Origin: Trypanosoma brucei gambiense DAL972 | Lineage: Eukaryota > Euglenozoa > Kinetoplastea > Trypanosomatida > Trypanosomatidae | NCBI RefSeq assembly: GCF_000210295.1 | Contig: NC_026744.1 | Location: forward strand, 3,782,001 to 3,846,000 | Reading direction: 5' to 3' | Length of the DNA stretch: 64,000 nucleotides | Position numbers and translations under genes: made by a program | The notes under the pieces: generated by a model | Told to the model about the DNA's origin: nothing | The model's database searches: none | The model's input: the letters and a program-made list of their open reading frames with translations, nothing else | Shown: positions 39,136 through 48,294 of the stretch, piece after piece | Layout of the letters: each line of letters starts with the position of its first letter | How positions within the stretch are numbered: the stretch's first letter is position 1

Positions 39136-42100
39136 ATGCTGCATGCAACTGTGGCGCCGTCGTTACCCGCGTCTGCAGTCACACACTCCGTATCGGGACG
39201 ATTCTCTGAAGGTTTACCGGACAATGTTAGGGAATTGTTTATTTTCAAGAAGAATCACGTAGAATTGTGGCGTGTACCACAGGATCTGCCATCTGGTGAG
39301 AAGCGACTCTTATATGTCACAGGGATACAATTGAATGCCCCGCCTGCATGTGTTGCAGTATGCAGGCCGACTGGGTTTAGTGTGGATGTTCTTGTGATGT
39401 GCTTTGACGATTTTCATGTATCATTTGTCCAGTACGACCTGCTGTCGATGCGTCTCCGTACAGTGTTGCTTGTACAGTTGGATGACCGTGAGGTTTCACG
39501 CGACATGACACCTCTGGAACCTATCATGCGAGCAGATCCCACTGGAAGGTTTGTGATTGTGTTGGCTCGGCGACGGCACTTATTCCTTCTTCCGCTGTTG
39601 GGGCCAATGACATCCGAGGGCGCCTTGAAATCCGAGGCACAGCAGCCCGACAATGCTGAGGAACCAAATATCCCGGGTGCCACCCCTTCCGCATTGGGCG
39701 TTGCAGATGACTGGGGTGACGAGGGGGATTACGATGAGGAAACTAAAGAAAATAAGGTGGCAGAGTCGAGTGACGCCGCATGTGGAGGCGCGTCACCTGA
39801 GGAAAACAGCTCAAAGGTCGTCGGATCATCAAGTGTGCTTCTACGTATTGGCGCTATTTCCATGTTCACCCTTTCAAAGGTTCTGAAGAGTTCGATTCGC
39901 TATGTACGCGATGTGCAGTTTATCGGTACCCTCGGTGAACCTCTGTTAGCCATATTGTGTGAGCGGAAGCCAACATGGGCCGGGCGGGTGAAACTCGTGG
40001 AGTGGCGTACAAAAGCGGTTGAGTCGAATATGCTTTCTCAGCAAGTTACTTGGGTGCAGATCTCCGGTACGGCGAGTGCCCTCCCGAAGCTATTACTCGT
40101 TGGGGAGGTTGATGGTGTCCCTTACAACGTAACTCACATGTTACCGGTGGGCTCTATCTCACAGGCCATGTCGGGTGTAATTTGCTTCGGCGTTAACACG
40201 ATTATGCACATCACAACGAGGCGAGGTTATGGTGCCTACTGGAACGAAACAGGGAAGGAAGAGTGCACCAGTTCCAAGTCGTCTGCTGTCTCTTATGGTA
40301 AGATAAACTGGTGTGACAAAAAACTGGAGTCTTCAACCGCATTATTCCGAGTGAACCTTTCGTTGGCTAATTGTGTGGCGGCCACATTAGAGGGTAAGGA
40401 TGATGAAGGGTCGTTACAAGCTGTTGCTGTGTCAGAGGACGATGGTGTCGTTCTGATGCTTCAGTTCCTCTCTCAGGGATCCAACATTCACGACATACGC
40501 ATTGCCGTATTGACATCCGGGTGCTACTGCTCGAGCATAACTCCAATAAGTGAACGTCTAATGTTTCTGGGTTCCGCGGTAAGTGACTCTTGTATAGCAA
40601 CCGTTCGCCCACAAGGCAGCAGCATGGAAAGTCGTTTCCAAGTTGTGGAGAGTATGGAGGCGATAGGTTCAATTAGGGATGTTGATGTTGTCGACTGCAG
40701 CGCCTTACCTGACGGGGGATCCAACACAACACCTCGCTCCGAAGCGGGTGGCTCGTGGCTTGAGGAGACGCCGTTTGCTGAGCTTGCTGGAATGACTTCG
40801 CTGGATCCTATGCCAAATCTGTCTCCCATGGATTGTCGTGCAGTGATGGATTTAGCAGTGTGTGCAGGACAGGGCAGTTCTGGTTGCATATATGTGCTGC
40901 GTCAGTCGATACGAAATGCGGTTGTTCGTCGTGAGAAAGTCAACGCTGTGTCAGCTTTCTTTTTGGAGCTACCGCGTAACCCCAAACGGCTGCGAACAGA
41001 GGGAGATGATAGGGAAGGGGCAGCTCAGAACGTCGCGGGACCGCCCTCACGACTTTTACTGACCGGCCTTTCTTTTACCATTCCGTTCACTGTTCGGGGG
41101 GAGTCGGTACAGCAAGAACGGCATTCGGAGTTCATTGCTAATTGTCGTACTGTTTTTGCGGCGGGGGTTCCGTGGTTGGGTGCCTTGCTTCAGCTGACGG
41201 AAAAAGAGGGTCGAATTATATCGTCTAATGGACGAAAATTACTCCACCGCTTCTCCTTTTCCGGTGAACGGGATTTGGATGAGAACAGGCAGGTTAAATC
41301 TGCATGTCTTGCCCCTGAGTTGCAAGCTTTATTTGTTCTCCTAGACGGTGGAGTGTTGTTGCAGTTCACGCTTTCAGAGATGGGAGGAGCGCCGCAGAGG
41401 AAGGAATTCGCTGCAGGTGTCGTGGCTTTTACACTCTGGAGGGAGCCCAAGTCCATCATTATGTTTATGTCAAGTCTCACAATGATGATTCAAGATGCGG
41501 AAACAGGAAGTATACAATGGATAATCCCTCAGATGGGTACGTTGCCTCCGTACACTGTTTCGGAGGAACCAGTTGCTGAGGCAACAAAGGAACCATCTGC
41601 CAGTGACGATCTTCCCCACGTGACACACGTGGAGGTGTTGAACTTACTAGAAGAATCCGCTACCGATCCTGGTGGGATCGTGGCAACCGCCCTTCTGGTT
41701 GTACTTAGTACGGGTGAGTTGGCTGTATATCACGTTGTGGGGCCTGATAAGTTTGGTCCACTCCGCCTAATCAAGAAGTTTCACCACTTTCTTGATACGA
41801 AAGCCGTCCGTGAAGTTATCGAATCTATTGAGGCGAAAAAGATGCGCCTGCAAAGTGAGCGTACCATGATAGAGAACGACACGCAGTCGGTGCGACACTG
41901 CAGCCGGCGCATTATACCATTTGCAGCTGTGGCGGGCCAATCTGGAGCATATGTCTGCGGACAACATCCATTGTTTCTCATGTGGGACAACCGTACCCGT
42001 CAACTCGTAGCGTATCGTCACCAGGCCCCTGGACCCGTACGCGGCTTCGTTCCATTTACATCTATGTCTGGGGGTTTCATTTACTGTTGTGAGGGATTTG

Positions 42101-43494
42101 TTGATTTCGCCGTTATGAATACCTATTGCAGTCCAGGTGGAAATGGGTGGCTGAGGCGACGTATCCACATTGGCGCAACACCGCATTTCATTGTGTACGA
42201 CCCCCCAGGGAGAAGCTGTTTCGTCGTAACTTCAAAAAAAGTACCATTTCGTCCTCAGCGTGCATCTTTTGACGTACAACTGAAGATTCAGTACGATGAA
42301 GATTCGAACACTGTTCAGAGTGTAACAACGGAGGCACCCGTTTGCAACATGCCGGCCATTAAGCCAGGCACTGGTGTGCGGGTACCTTTGACAGAAAGGT
42401 TTGAAGTACGCCTCCACTCGACATTTAAGAAGGGATGGGACTGTACAGATAAGTTAATGCTTGACGAAAATGAGAAGGTACTGGGCGCACAAATGGTTGA
42501 GATACACCAAGACGCAAACGCAGACGGGTCAGCTACGGCACCCGTATGTGTCGTATGCACTGCATTTCCCTTGGGGGAGGATGTTACGTGCAGAGGCCGC
42601 ATCATTTTGTTGGCGTCCAGGAACATTAAGGGAAGGCGCTCTATTGTACAACTTCACTCCGAACCACTGAATGGTCCGGCAACTGCGGTAGCGGGAATCT
42701 GTTCCCAAATTGCAGTCGCAGTGGGTGGAACGATCAAAATATTTCGCTACGATTGGGAAACAAAGAAATTGGTGGTGAGTGCCTTCCTGTACGCGGGAAT
42801 GTACGCAACGAGGTTATCTGTCTTCCGAAACTATATTATTTATGGTGATCTTTGCCGTTCTTGCTCGATGGCACGCTTTAACGAGGAGAACCACACTTTA
42901 ACTGTGTTGGGTAGGGACCGTAGTGCGGTGTCCGTTGTCCACTGTGACATGATGTACCACGACCGTGCGTTCGGTATTCTTTGTTCCGACGATGAGCGTA
43001 ACGTGCTAATAATGGGATACACTCCACGCGTGCAGGAAACGGATGCAGGCACGCACCCCAAAGTCCTCGAGTCGGTTCTCTCACTTGATGGTGAGTACCG
43101 GCTACCCAGCGGTAGTCTTGTGAAATCCCTTCGCTTCCGCTCAACTGCGGGAAATTCCAGCGTGACTCTGTACGTAAGTAACTACGGTGAAATTGGCTTT
43201 ATCGTGCCCATCGGCGAACAGGCTAACCGCACTGCGTTGTGGGTTACACGTCGTTTACAGATAGACCTTCCTTGTGAGGCGGGGCTGACACCACGCATGT
43301 TTCTCAGCCTTAATCAAAGTTCCCCGCGGAACTCACTACGCGGGAAGGAAATGCTTGTACCGGCTCCGCTGCTTCGGGGACTTTTTTCTCTCGACCTTCG
43401 TTCCCGGAAGGCTATTGCGAGGGCCGCATACACGCAATTGGACCGCGTAGCAAATATTGTTGCGCTTGTGCATGAAGAATGTGGTTTGTTTTGA
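39136..43494 (+). CDS. CPSF160: Cleavage and polyadenylation specificity factor, 160 kDa subunit
   Basis: 1452 residues, the size of human CPSF1 (about 1440). The protein is built of beta-propeller strands throughout, with the MMS1/CPSF_A type C-terminus: FRNYIIYGDLCRSCSMARF, then VVHCDMMYHDRAFGILCSDD and ERNVLIMGYTP match the conserved A-region of CPSF160. An acidic insert (about residues 185-235) interrupts the first propeller. CPSF160 is the scaffold of the complex that recognises and cleaves pre-mRNA 3' ends; in trypanosomes polyadenylation is coupled to trans-splicing of the next gene. The paralogues DDB1 and SF3B3 are excluded by the spacing of the C-terminal elements, judged by eye. 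Confidence 0.88.
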   Translation: MLHATVAPSLPASAVTHSVSGRFSEGLPDNVRELFIFKKNHVELWRVPQDLPSGEKRLLYVTGIQLNAPPACVAVCRPTGFSVDVLVMCFDDFHVSFVQYDLLSMRLRTVLLVQLDDREVSRDMTPLEPIMRADPTGRFVIVLARRRHLFLLPLLGPMTSEGALKSEAQQPDNAEEPNIPGATPSALGVADDWGDEGDYDEETKENKVAESSDAACGGASPEENSSKVVGSSSVLLRIGAISMFTLSKVLKSSIRYVRDVQFIGTLGEPLLAILCERKPTWAGRVKLVEWRTKAVESNMLSQQVTWVQISGTASALPKLLLVGEVDGVPYNVTHMLPVGSISQAMSGVICFGVNTIMHITTRRGYGAYWNETGKEECTSSKSSAVSYGKINWCDKKLESSTALFRVNLSLANCVAATLEGKDDEGSLQAVAVSEDDGVVLMLQFLSQGSNIHDIRIAVLTSGCYCSSITPISERLMFLGSAVSDSCIATVRPQGSSMESRFQVVESMEAIGSIRDVDVVDCSALPDGGSNTTPRSEAGGSWLEETPFAELAGMTSLDPMPNLSPMDCRAVMDLAVCAGQGSSGCIYVLRQSIRNAVVRREKVNAVSAFFLELPRNPKRLRTEGDDREGAAQNVAGPPSRLLLTGLSFTIPFTVRGESVQQERHSEFIANCRTVFAAGVPWLGALLQLTEKEGRIISSNGRKLLHRFSFSGERDLDENRQVKSACLAPELQALFVLLDGGVLLQFTLSEMGGAPQRKEFAAGVVAFTLWREPKSIIMFMSSLTMMIQDAETGSIQWIIPQMGTLPPYTVSEEPVAEATKEPSASDDLPHVTHVEVLNLLEESATDPGGIVATALLVVLSTGELAVYHVVGPDKFGPLRLIKKFHHFLDTKAVREVIESIEAKKMRLQSERTMIENDTQSVRHCSRRIIPFAAVAGQSGAYVCGQHPLFLMWDNRTRQLVAYRHQAPGPVRGFVPFTSMSGGFIYCCEGFVDFAVMNTYCSPGGNGWLRRRIHIGATPHFIVYDPPGRSCFVVTSKKVPFRPQRASFDVQLKIQYDEDSNTVQSVTTEAPVCNMPAIKPGTGVRVPLTERFEVRLHSTFKKGWDCTDKLMLDENEKVLGAQMVEIHQDANADGSATAPVCVVCTAFPLGEDVTCRGRIILLASRNIKGRRSIVQLHSEPLNGPATAVAGICSQIAVAVGGTIKIFRYDWETKKLVVSAFLYAGMYATRLSVFRNYIIYGDLCRSCSMARFNEENHTLTVLGRDRSAVSVVHCDMMYHDRAFGILCSDDERNVLIMGYTPRVQETDAGTHPKVLESVLSLDGEYRLPSGSLVKSLRFRSTAGNSSVTLYVSNYGEIGFIVPIGEQANRTALWVTRRLQIDLPCEAGLTPRMFLSLNQSSPRNSLRGKEMLVPAPLLRGLFSLDLRSRKAIARAAYTQLDRVANIVALVHEECGLF

Positions 43495-43891
43495 CGTTTT
43501 GTTACTCAGGCATTGACGCTGATGTTTTAATGGTTTTGTTCATCAATAATAATGTGTTGTCGAAGGGGGGAAAAGCCACAGTAGCGGTACTATTTCGACT
43601 CATACTCTGGTTGGCTCTAGTAACTTTTTTTTTAAAAAAAGGGAACGCAATTATTCGTTCGGACTGCGCCCATTTCCTCCTCCCTGTGCCAAACATCATC
43701 TCACCAGCGCGATGTGACACTCTTCCGTTTTTCTACTTTGTAAACACGTTATATTTCCAAACGTATTTGTACTGTATTTGTGATTTCATACGGCAGAAGT
43801 ACAAAACAAATTCACCACACAAGGGGTGAAGCGATTAATACAATAATCGTTGGCGGAGGTAGGGTGCAGGCGTGGAATAGACAAATTTCCG
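43495..43891. other. Intergenic, no gene seen
   Basis: 397 bases. It holds a T-run joined to an A-run at about 43627-43641 and pyrimidine stretches near 43674-43685 and 43718-43740. No gene. Confidence 0.55.
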
Positions 43892-45136
43892 ATGAGTTAT
43901 GGCTGGCGCGGCTGCCGTGTTCTGCTTGGTTCCATGCCCTCCTTCCGACCGCATATTCACAGACACCCATGCACAATATGCAGCAGCGCAGTGACGCAGT
44001 ATCAAGATGCAACTGAGACAACTAGTGCGGATATTTGTGACGACAAAAACATTCGCAACGATATTCATTCTGCCTCCCACGTTAGTTGTTTCAATTACCT
44101 TAGCAGCGATAAAGCCGCGACTGCTACGCCAGCATCGCTTCATTTTAGAGATCGACAGCCTTCAGGATGGAGTGGTAGGGCACTTGGCGCCACAGTATGC
44201 GAGAGTCGCAGGGCCGCTCTTAACGAGTGGCTCGGGATGATGCAGAATGCAGCAAAAACGACACAATCGCAACCTGAGGATGCATACCTTCAACAATGTT
44301 GGCAGGCGTTCCGTGATCCATCATGGGCTTTAACTGATCGTGAGATGGAAGGTGCTATCGAACTTCTCGACCGGCAATGTGAGTTTCAGAAGAGTTGTAC
44401 AACAAGTGACAAGTGTTTGGTGGGGGAAAGTGCAAATTCGTTTTTGATGCGTCTGAGGGGTGGCAATGTCCATTCCGTGGATGAAGAGCGACAATTGTCG
44501 TTTCAGCGGACGCTCCTCGAGTTTCGTGATTTAGCCAATACCATAAAATTACCCTTCTTCCTTTGCTGTGGCACGGCGCTTGCAGCTCACCGTGAGGGTT
44601 ATTTTATTCCGCATGATGTTGATATCGACGTAGGTGTATTCTACGAAGACCTTCAGGACTTAGGTGATCCACAGAAGGCTGTCGTGGGTTTATTGTCACA
44701 TGCCGCCCTTGGTGGGCGTTTTGTTCTTTTCGATGTATGTGGTACGGTGGAAAAAGGTCTCGAGTTGCGTTTCCTCCACAGTGAAACGCAAGTGCCAATA
44801 GACTTGAACGTGTATTATCAACCGCTCCCACAGGATGACAAAATTGTAGCAGAGTTCGGCCCGTTTGTGTGGACGGCAACATATTATGAATCCTCTGCCG
44901 CGCGCCGTCACGGCATGTATCGTTACAGGCATGCGCCATTCCGTGCGGCCATGAAACACATGTCGTTCTGCGACACCATGGCGTCTTCATCTGATCCTAC
45001 AAATACGGTGGGGTTTCTTGTTCCTCCGGAATCTTACGTGGAGGAATGTTATGGTAAGGATTGGCGCACCCCGCGGCGGTTCACGTATGCAGAGGGGTTA
45101 CAAAATGGAGGCTTTGCAAATATCATTGACGAGTAG
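43892..45136 (+). CDS. LicD/fukutin-family nucleotidyltransferase-like protein
   Basis: The first ATG is at 43892 (MSYGWRGCRV), giving 414 residues; the frame is open upstream without an ATG. Residues 218-255 contain the family core: an FFLCCGTALAAHREG helix, then HDVDIDVGVF with the metal-binding acidic cluster Asp242/Asp244/Asp246. The C-terminal ESYVEECYGKDWRTPRRF is typical of LicD-domain proteins. Members transfer phospho-sugar or phosphocholine groups, e.g. fukutin's ribitol-phosphate transfer to glycans. The N-terminus has a few basic and hydrophobic residues but no convincing signal anchor, so Golgi location is not shown. The donor and acceptor are unknown. Confidence 0.78.
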   Translation: MSYGWRGCRVLLGSMPSFRPHIHRHPCTICSSAVTQYQDATETTSADICDDKNIRNDIHSASHVSCFNYLSSDKAATATPASLHFRDRQPSGWSGRALGATVCESRRAALNEWLGMMQNAAKTTQSQPEDAYLQQCWQAFRDPSWALTDREMEGAIELLDRQCEFQKSCTTSDKCLVGESANSFLMRLRGGNVHSVDEERQLSFQRTLLEFRDLANTIKLPFFLCCGTALAAHREGYFIPHDVDIDVGVFYEDLQDLGDPQKAVVGLLSHAALGGRFVLFDVCGTVEKGLELRFLHSETQVPIDLNVYYQPLPQDDKIVAEFGPFVWTATYYESSAARRHGMYRYRHAPFRAAMKHMSFCDTMASSSDPTNTVGFLVPPESYVEECYGKDWRTPRRFTYAEGLQNGGFANIIDE

Positions 45137-45687
45137 CATCACGATAATGCGGTGCTAGGTGCACCAAGTAGTTTAACCAGAAGCGGCACTAAGCTAACAG
45201 GCAAGAAAAAGTAGAAAAAAAAAAAGAAACATTTTTTCACCGCGTTTTTTTTTTGATAGTGCTGCATGATAAACAAGACGTGGCGCATTTACCACGCTGT
45301 TATCAGGTTAGACTTTGTGGCTTACGAATCCATTCCTTTGCCCGCAGACTCATTGTGTATGTTCATGTGTACACGAGTTAGAAACAAATTTCTTTGTGAC
45401 CTTCCTTCCTCCTTCCTCTTCCTCTTCCTTTCCCTTTTTCGATTTTCCTTTTTGTTGCGCAGCTGTGCTCTCCTTTGAGAATAAAATAACCTCCTCTATT
45501 TTCGCACCTTTGCAAAAGCCGACATTCTCGGGACCACATCGCAGGATCGAAAAGCGGGGAGGGAAGGGAGCCACGCCGGAAAGTGAAGGTAGGCGGTAGA
45601 TCAGCCGTAGAATTGCACGACACATAACGATATTAGTGAGGCATTGCATCGCAACCTACTGCTCATACAAGCGGATCGCTCTGTCAC
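45137..45687. other. Intergenic upstream of CE1
   Basis: 551 bases with A- and T-runs at 45216-45256 and a strong splice tract annotated below. No gene. Confidence 0.55.
45401..45462 (+). promoter_or_regulatory. Polypyrimidine tract and AG acceptor for CE1
   Basis: About 50 bases of repeated CTTCCT units and T-runs, ending in TTGTTGCGCAG at 45461-45462, some 225 bases before the CE1 ATG. Confidence 0.65.
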
Positions 45688-47448
45688 ATGTCAGCTACTG
45701 ATGTCGCATCTGAACTGAGATCAGACGCACCGGAGTATGTTCCCACTTTCCTACGTTGTAAGCAGTCCGAAAATGTTACGGCGTTTGAGTCACCTGTTGT
45801 CTTTCTTATGTTCGGGTGCCGGGGTGCGGGAAAAAGTACTCAGTCCACGCTTCTTTCCAAAACATATAATTTACTCTACCTGTCCTCTGGTGACATATAC
45901 AAGAGTGGAAAGCAACCATTTGTAGAGTTGCGCAAAATATTGAATGAACACTTTGGCGATGGTAAGGAAAGGGTTTACAATGGCGTCGTGCTGGATCGAT
46001 TCATTGCAAACACCGAGTTTGAAGCGTTCTACGTGCAGTCAGCGCTGCGGTCGGTAGGACTTCCGGTTCCGTTTGTTTTCATGCTGGCAATCGATCAAGG
46101 ACTTGCAGCGAAACGGGCGGAGGAGCGTGGTGACAATAAAGGTGGTAACCAGCGGTGGCGGGCTGTGGAACAAAAGGCACAGGCAATCACTGCCAATACC
46201 GTATATGCCCCGATTCAGTGCCTCAAAACCATCCGTGTGGAAAGTGACATGACAATCGATGATGTGTTCAATGAGATCAAGACAACCATTGCGAATCAAC
46301 TTCCTCCAGATCTTTTCAACCTTCAACTTCCTCGCGAAGCACGGCGAGAGGTGGAAGGGACGGTATTGGTTGAAGACTATGAGCTATATATGGAGCTCGC
46401 AAACGATGTGCACACCGTCGTTGGAAACCTCCGCGGCCGCCGTGACAGCGCTCCACTCTCCAACGTGGGGGCTCATTTGGATAAGGAATATTTTTCCTTC
46501 GCCAATAAGAGACTCCGGTCACAGCTCACAACAATGCATGTGACACTAAAGGCAGACGGCTTACGATTCCTAGTGATGAAGCATAAGACGCGTGGTTACA
46601 TTGGCTTTCCCTCAGCTTTTACGCATTGCTACGAGCTCAATGATCTCTTCGAAGGTGTAGAGATGGCCCCAAAACCCTACACGGAACTTAAGAAATGGAT
46701 GAATGATAAATCATGTGAACTCCCAGCAGATTTTCTTCTCGACACGGAGGTTGTTGTGCACGAGAAGAAGCCAACATTGTACATTATTGACTTTATTTAC
46801 TTCTGGGGTCTGGATGGAAGGCGGATGCAGTTCGAGCAGCGACTAAAGGTATTGCGAGAATACTTTGGAGATATGAAACCACAGGGTCAGGTTATTGCAA
46901 TGAAGGATTACGTGCCCATAAACAAGATACGAACTCTGGTGGAGGAGATGAAGAGGAGAACTGAGCTTCCAGTTGATGGTTTAATATTCCAGCACAATGG
47001 CTCGTACAGATTTGGGTCCGACAAGTTTCTAATCAAATGGAAGCCCGTGCATTTGTGCACTGTCGACTTTCGTCTAGCCAACGGAAGGGTGGAAAATGGT
47101 GTTTGGACGTTTGACCTTTTTGTTACAGACGACTTCATTGAAGAGAACGGATTTAGAGAAGTTGCTTACCCTGGCGCTACGGCATTAATACCGGCATCAG
47201 TGGTTGAGGAAAATGGCTTGCAGAACGGAATGATTATTGAAATGGCTCTTTCTGAAAAGGAATCCGTGAAAAAAACGTCACCAAATGCACCTTCTGAGAA
47301 GACAAGATGGACCTTTCGGAATGCTCGCAATGACAAACCGTCCCCAAATAAGTACAGTATAGTGACCAGGATTTGTGAACTTATGCACGTTGATCTAGAC
47401 GAGCTCGTGAGCTTGTGCGAGAAAGTTCCCTTTTACAGAAATGTGTGA
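45688..47448 (+). CDS. CE1: mRNA capping enzyme: RNA kinase domain plus guanylyltransferase
   Basis: 586 residues, the length I recall for T. brucei CE1. Residues 36-200 are a P-loop kinase domain (FGCRGAGKST at 42-51, VLDRFIAN at 101-108) in place of the usual RNA triphosphatase. Residues 265-500 are the guanylyltransferase: motif I KADG with nucleophilic Lys288, motif III DTEVV (352-356), motif IV PVDGLIF (428-434) and motif V LIKWKP (448-453). All catalytic motifs are intact. The enzyme adds GMP to RNA 5' ends; T. brucei CE1 has been reported to act in the cytoplasm, phosphorylating 5'-monophosphate RNA and recapping it. A paralogue follows directly downstream. Confidence 0.95.
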   Translation: MSATDVASELRSDAPEYVPTFLRCKQSENVTAFESPVVFLMFGCRGAGKSTQSTLLSKTYNLLYLSSGDIYKSGKQPFVELRKILNEHFGDGKERVYNGVVLDRFIANTEFEAFYVQSALRSVGLPVPFVFMLAIDQGLAAKRAEERGDNKGGNQRWRAVEQKAQAITANTVYAPIQCLKTIRVESDMTIDDVFNEIKTTIANQLPPDLFNLQLPREARREVEGTVLVEDYELYMELANDVHTVVGNLRGRRDSAPLSNVGAHLDKEYFSFANKRLRSQLTTMHVTLKADGLRFLVMKHKTRGYIGFPSAFTHCYELNDLFEGVEMAPKPYTELKKWMNDKSCELPADFLLDTEVVVHEKKPTLYIIDFIYFWGLDGRRMQFEQRLKVLREYFGDMKPQGQVIAMKDYVPINKIRTLVEEMKRRTELPVDGLIFQHNGSYRFGSDKFLIKWKPVHLCTVDFRLANGRVENGVWTFDLFVTDDFIEENGFREVAYPGATALIPASVVEENGLQNGMIIEMALSEKESVKKTSPNAPSEKTRWTFRNARNDKPSPNKYSIVTRICELMHVDLDELVSLCEKVPFYRNV

Positions 47449-48294
47449 AGGAGTTAACCGCCAATATGTGGGGTATACAAGTGGATAAACACACCTTCGC
47501 TGGTTGTGGACGTGTGATCGCTAACAAAAAAAAAACATCTAACGAATATTATCAATGTTTCTATCGTATACTTGTATGAGTGGTTACGGTTTTGATACCG
47601 ACGGCTGCGTGCATTTCTCAATACCCACGTAATACACTTGGCTTCCCTACTTCTTTCTCCTCTTGTCTTGCTTAAAAAAAAAAAAACGTTCTTAACTTCG
47701 TCTTATAACTCATAACAGAAGCTTATCCTAGTTGAAGGTACCCGGCACTCCTCTTTTATTTTTTATTTTTGTGGCCCTTAGCGATACACGGGACGCATTG
47801 CTGGTGAGGCTGCACCGTATTACGAATACCTCGTTATTACATCGCCAACAATCAATTAATTAGTAGTGAAAAGGGGCTCAGGAAGGTGGAGAGGGAAAAA
47901 TATATAAAAGAACGCTATATTTCTTCTGCAGCCGCGCGTCAGAAGTATTTCGTGAAATAAAAATATTGTGCCCGGACAAGTAGGAGAGAGGTAAAGATAA
48001 CATATATCCTTAGCTCCAGGGTTGGCGTATACATATATATATATATATATATATATAATAACGTGTAATAGCAACAGCTACCTTCTGTGGTGGCAGTGTG
48101 AAAGGATTGTGCACAAATAACAGAAAAGTGGGAACGGTACAACTGCGCAAGGGAAAGAATATCAAAAAAAATAGAGGAAGCGATATCAAGTGCCTGGAGT
48201 AGAAACTATCCCACCTTTTAAATAGTGGAAGTGATTAGAGGAGATCTCAAAGGGAAGGGACCTTTCTTGTTCTCTTACTTCCTGTTACTTTCTA
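47449..48294. other. Intergenic between CE1 and its paralogue
   Basis: 846 bases with A-runs at 47526-47537 and 47675-47686, a (TA)n run at 48033-48057 and a pyrimidine tract at 48260-48292 that abuts the next ATG without an intervening AG. No gene seen. Confidence 0.55.
48033..48057. repeat. (TA)n microsatellite
   Basis: About 25 bases of alternating A and T in the spacer between the two capping-enzyme paralogues. Confidence 0.8.
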
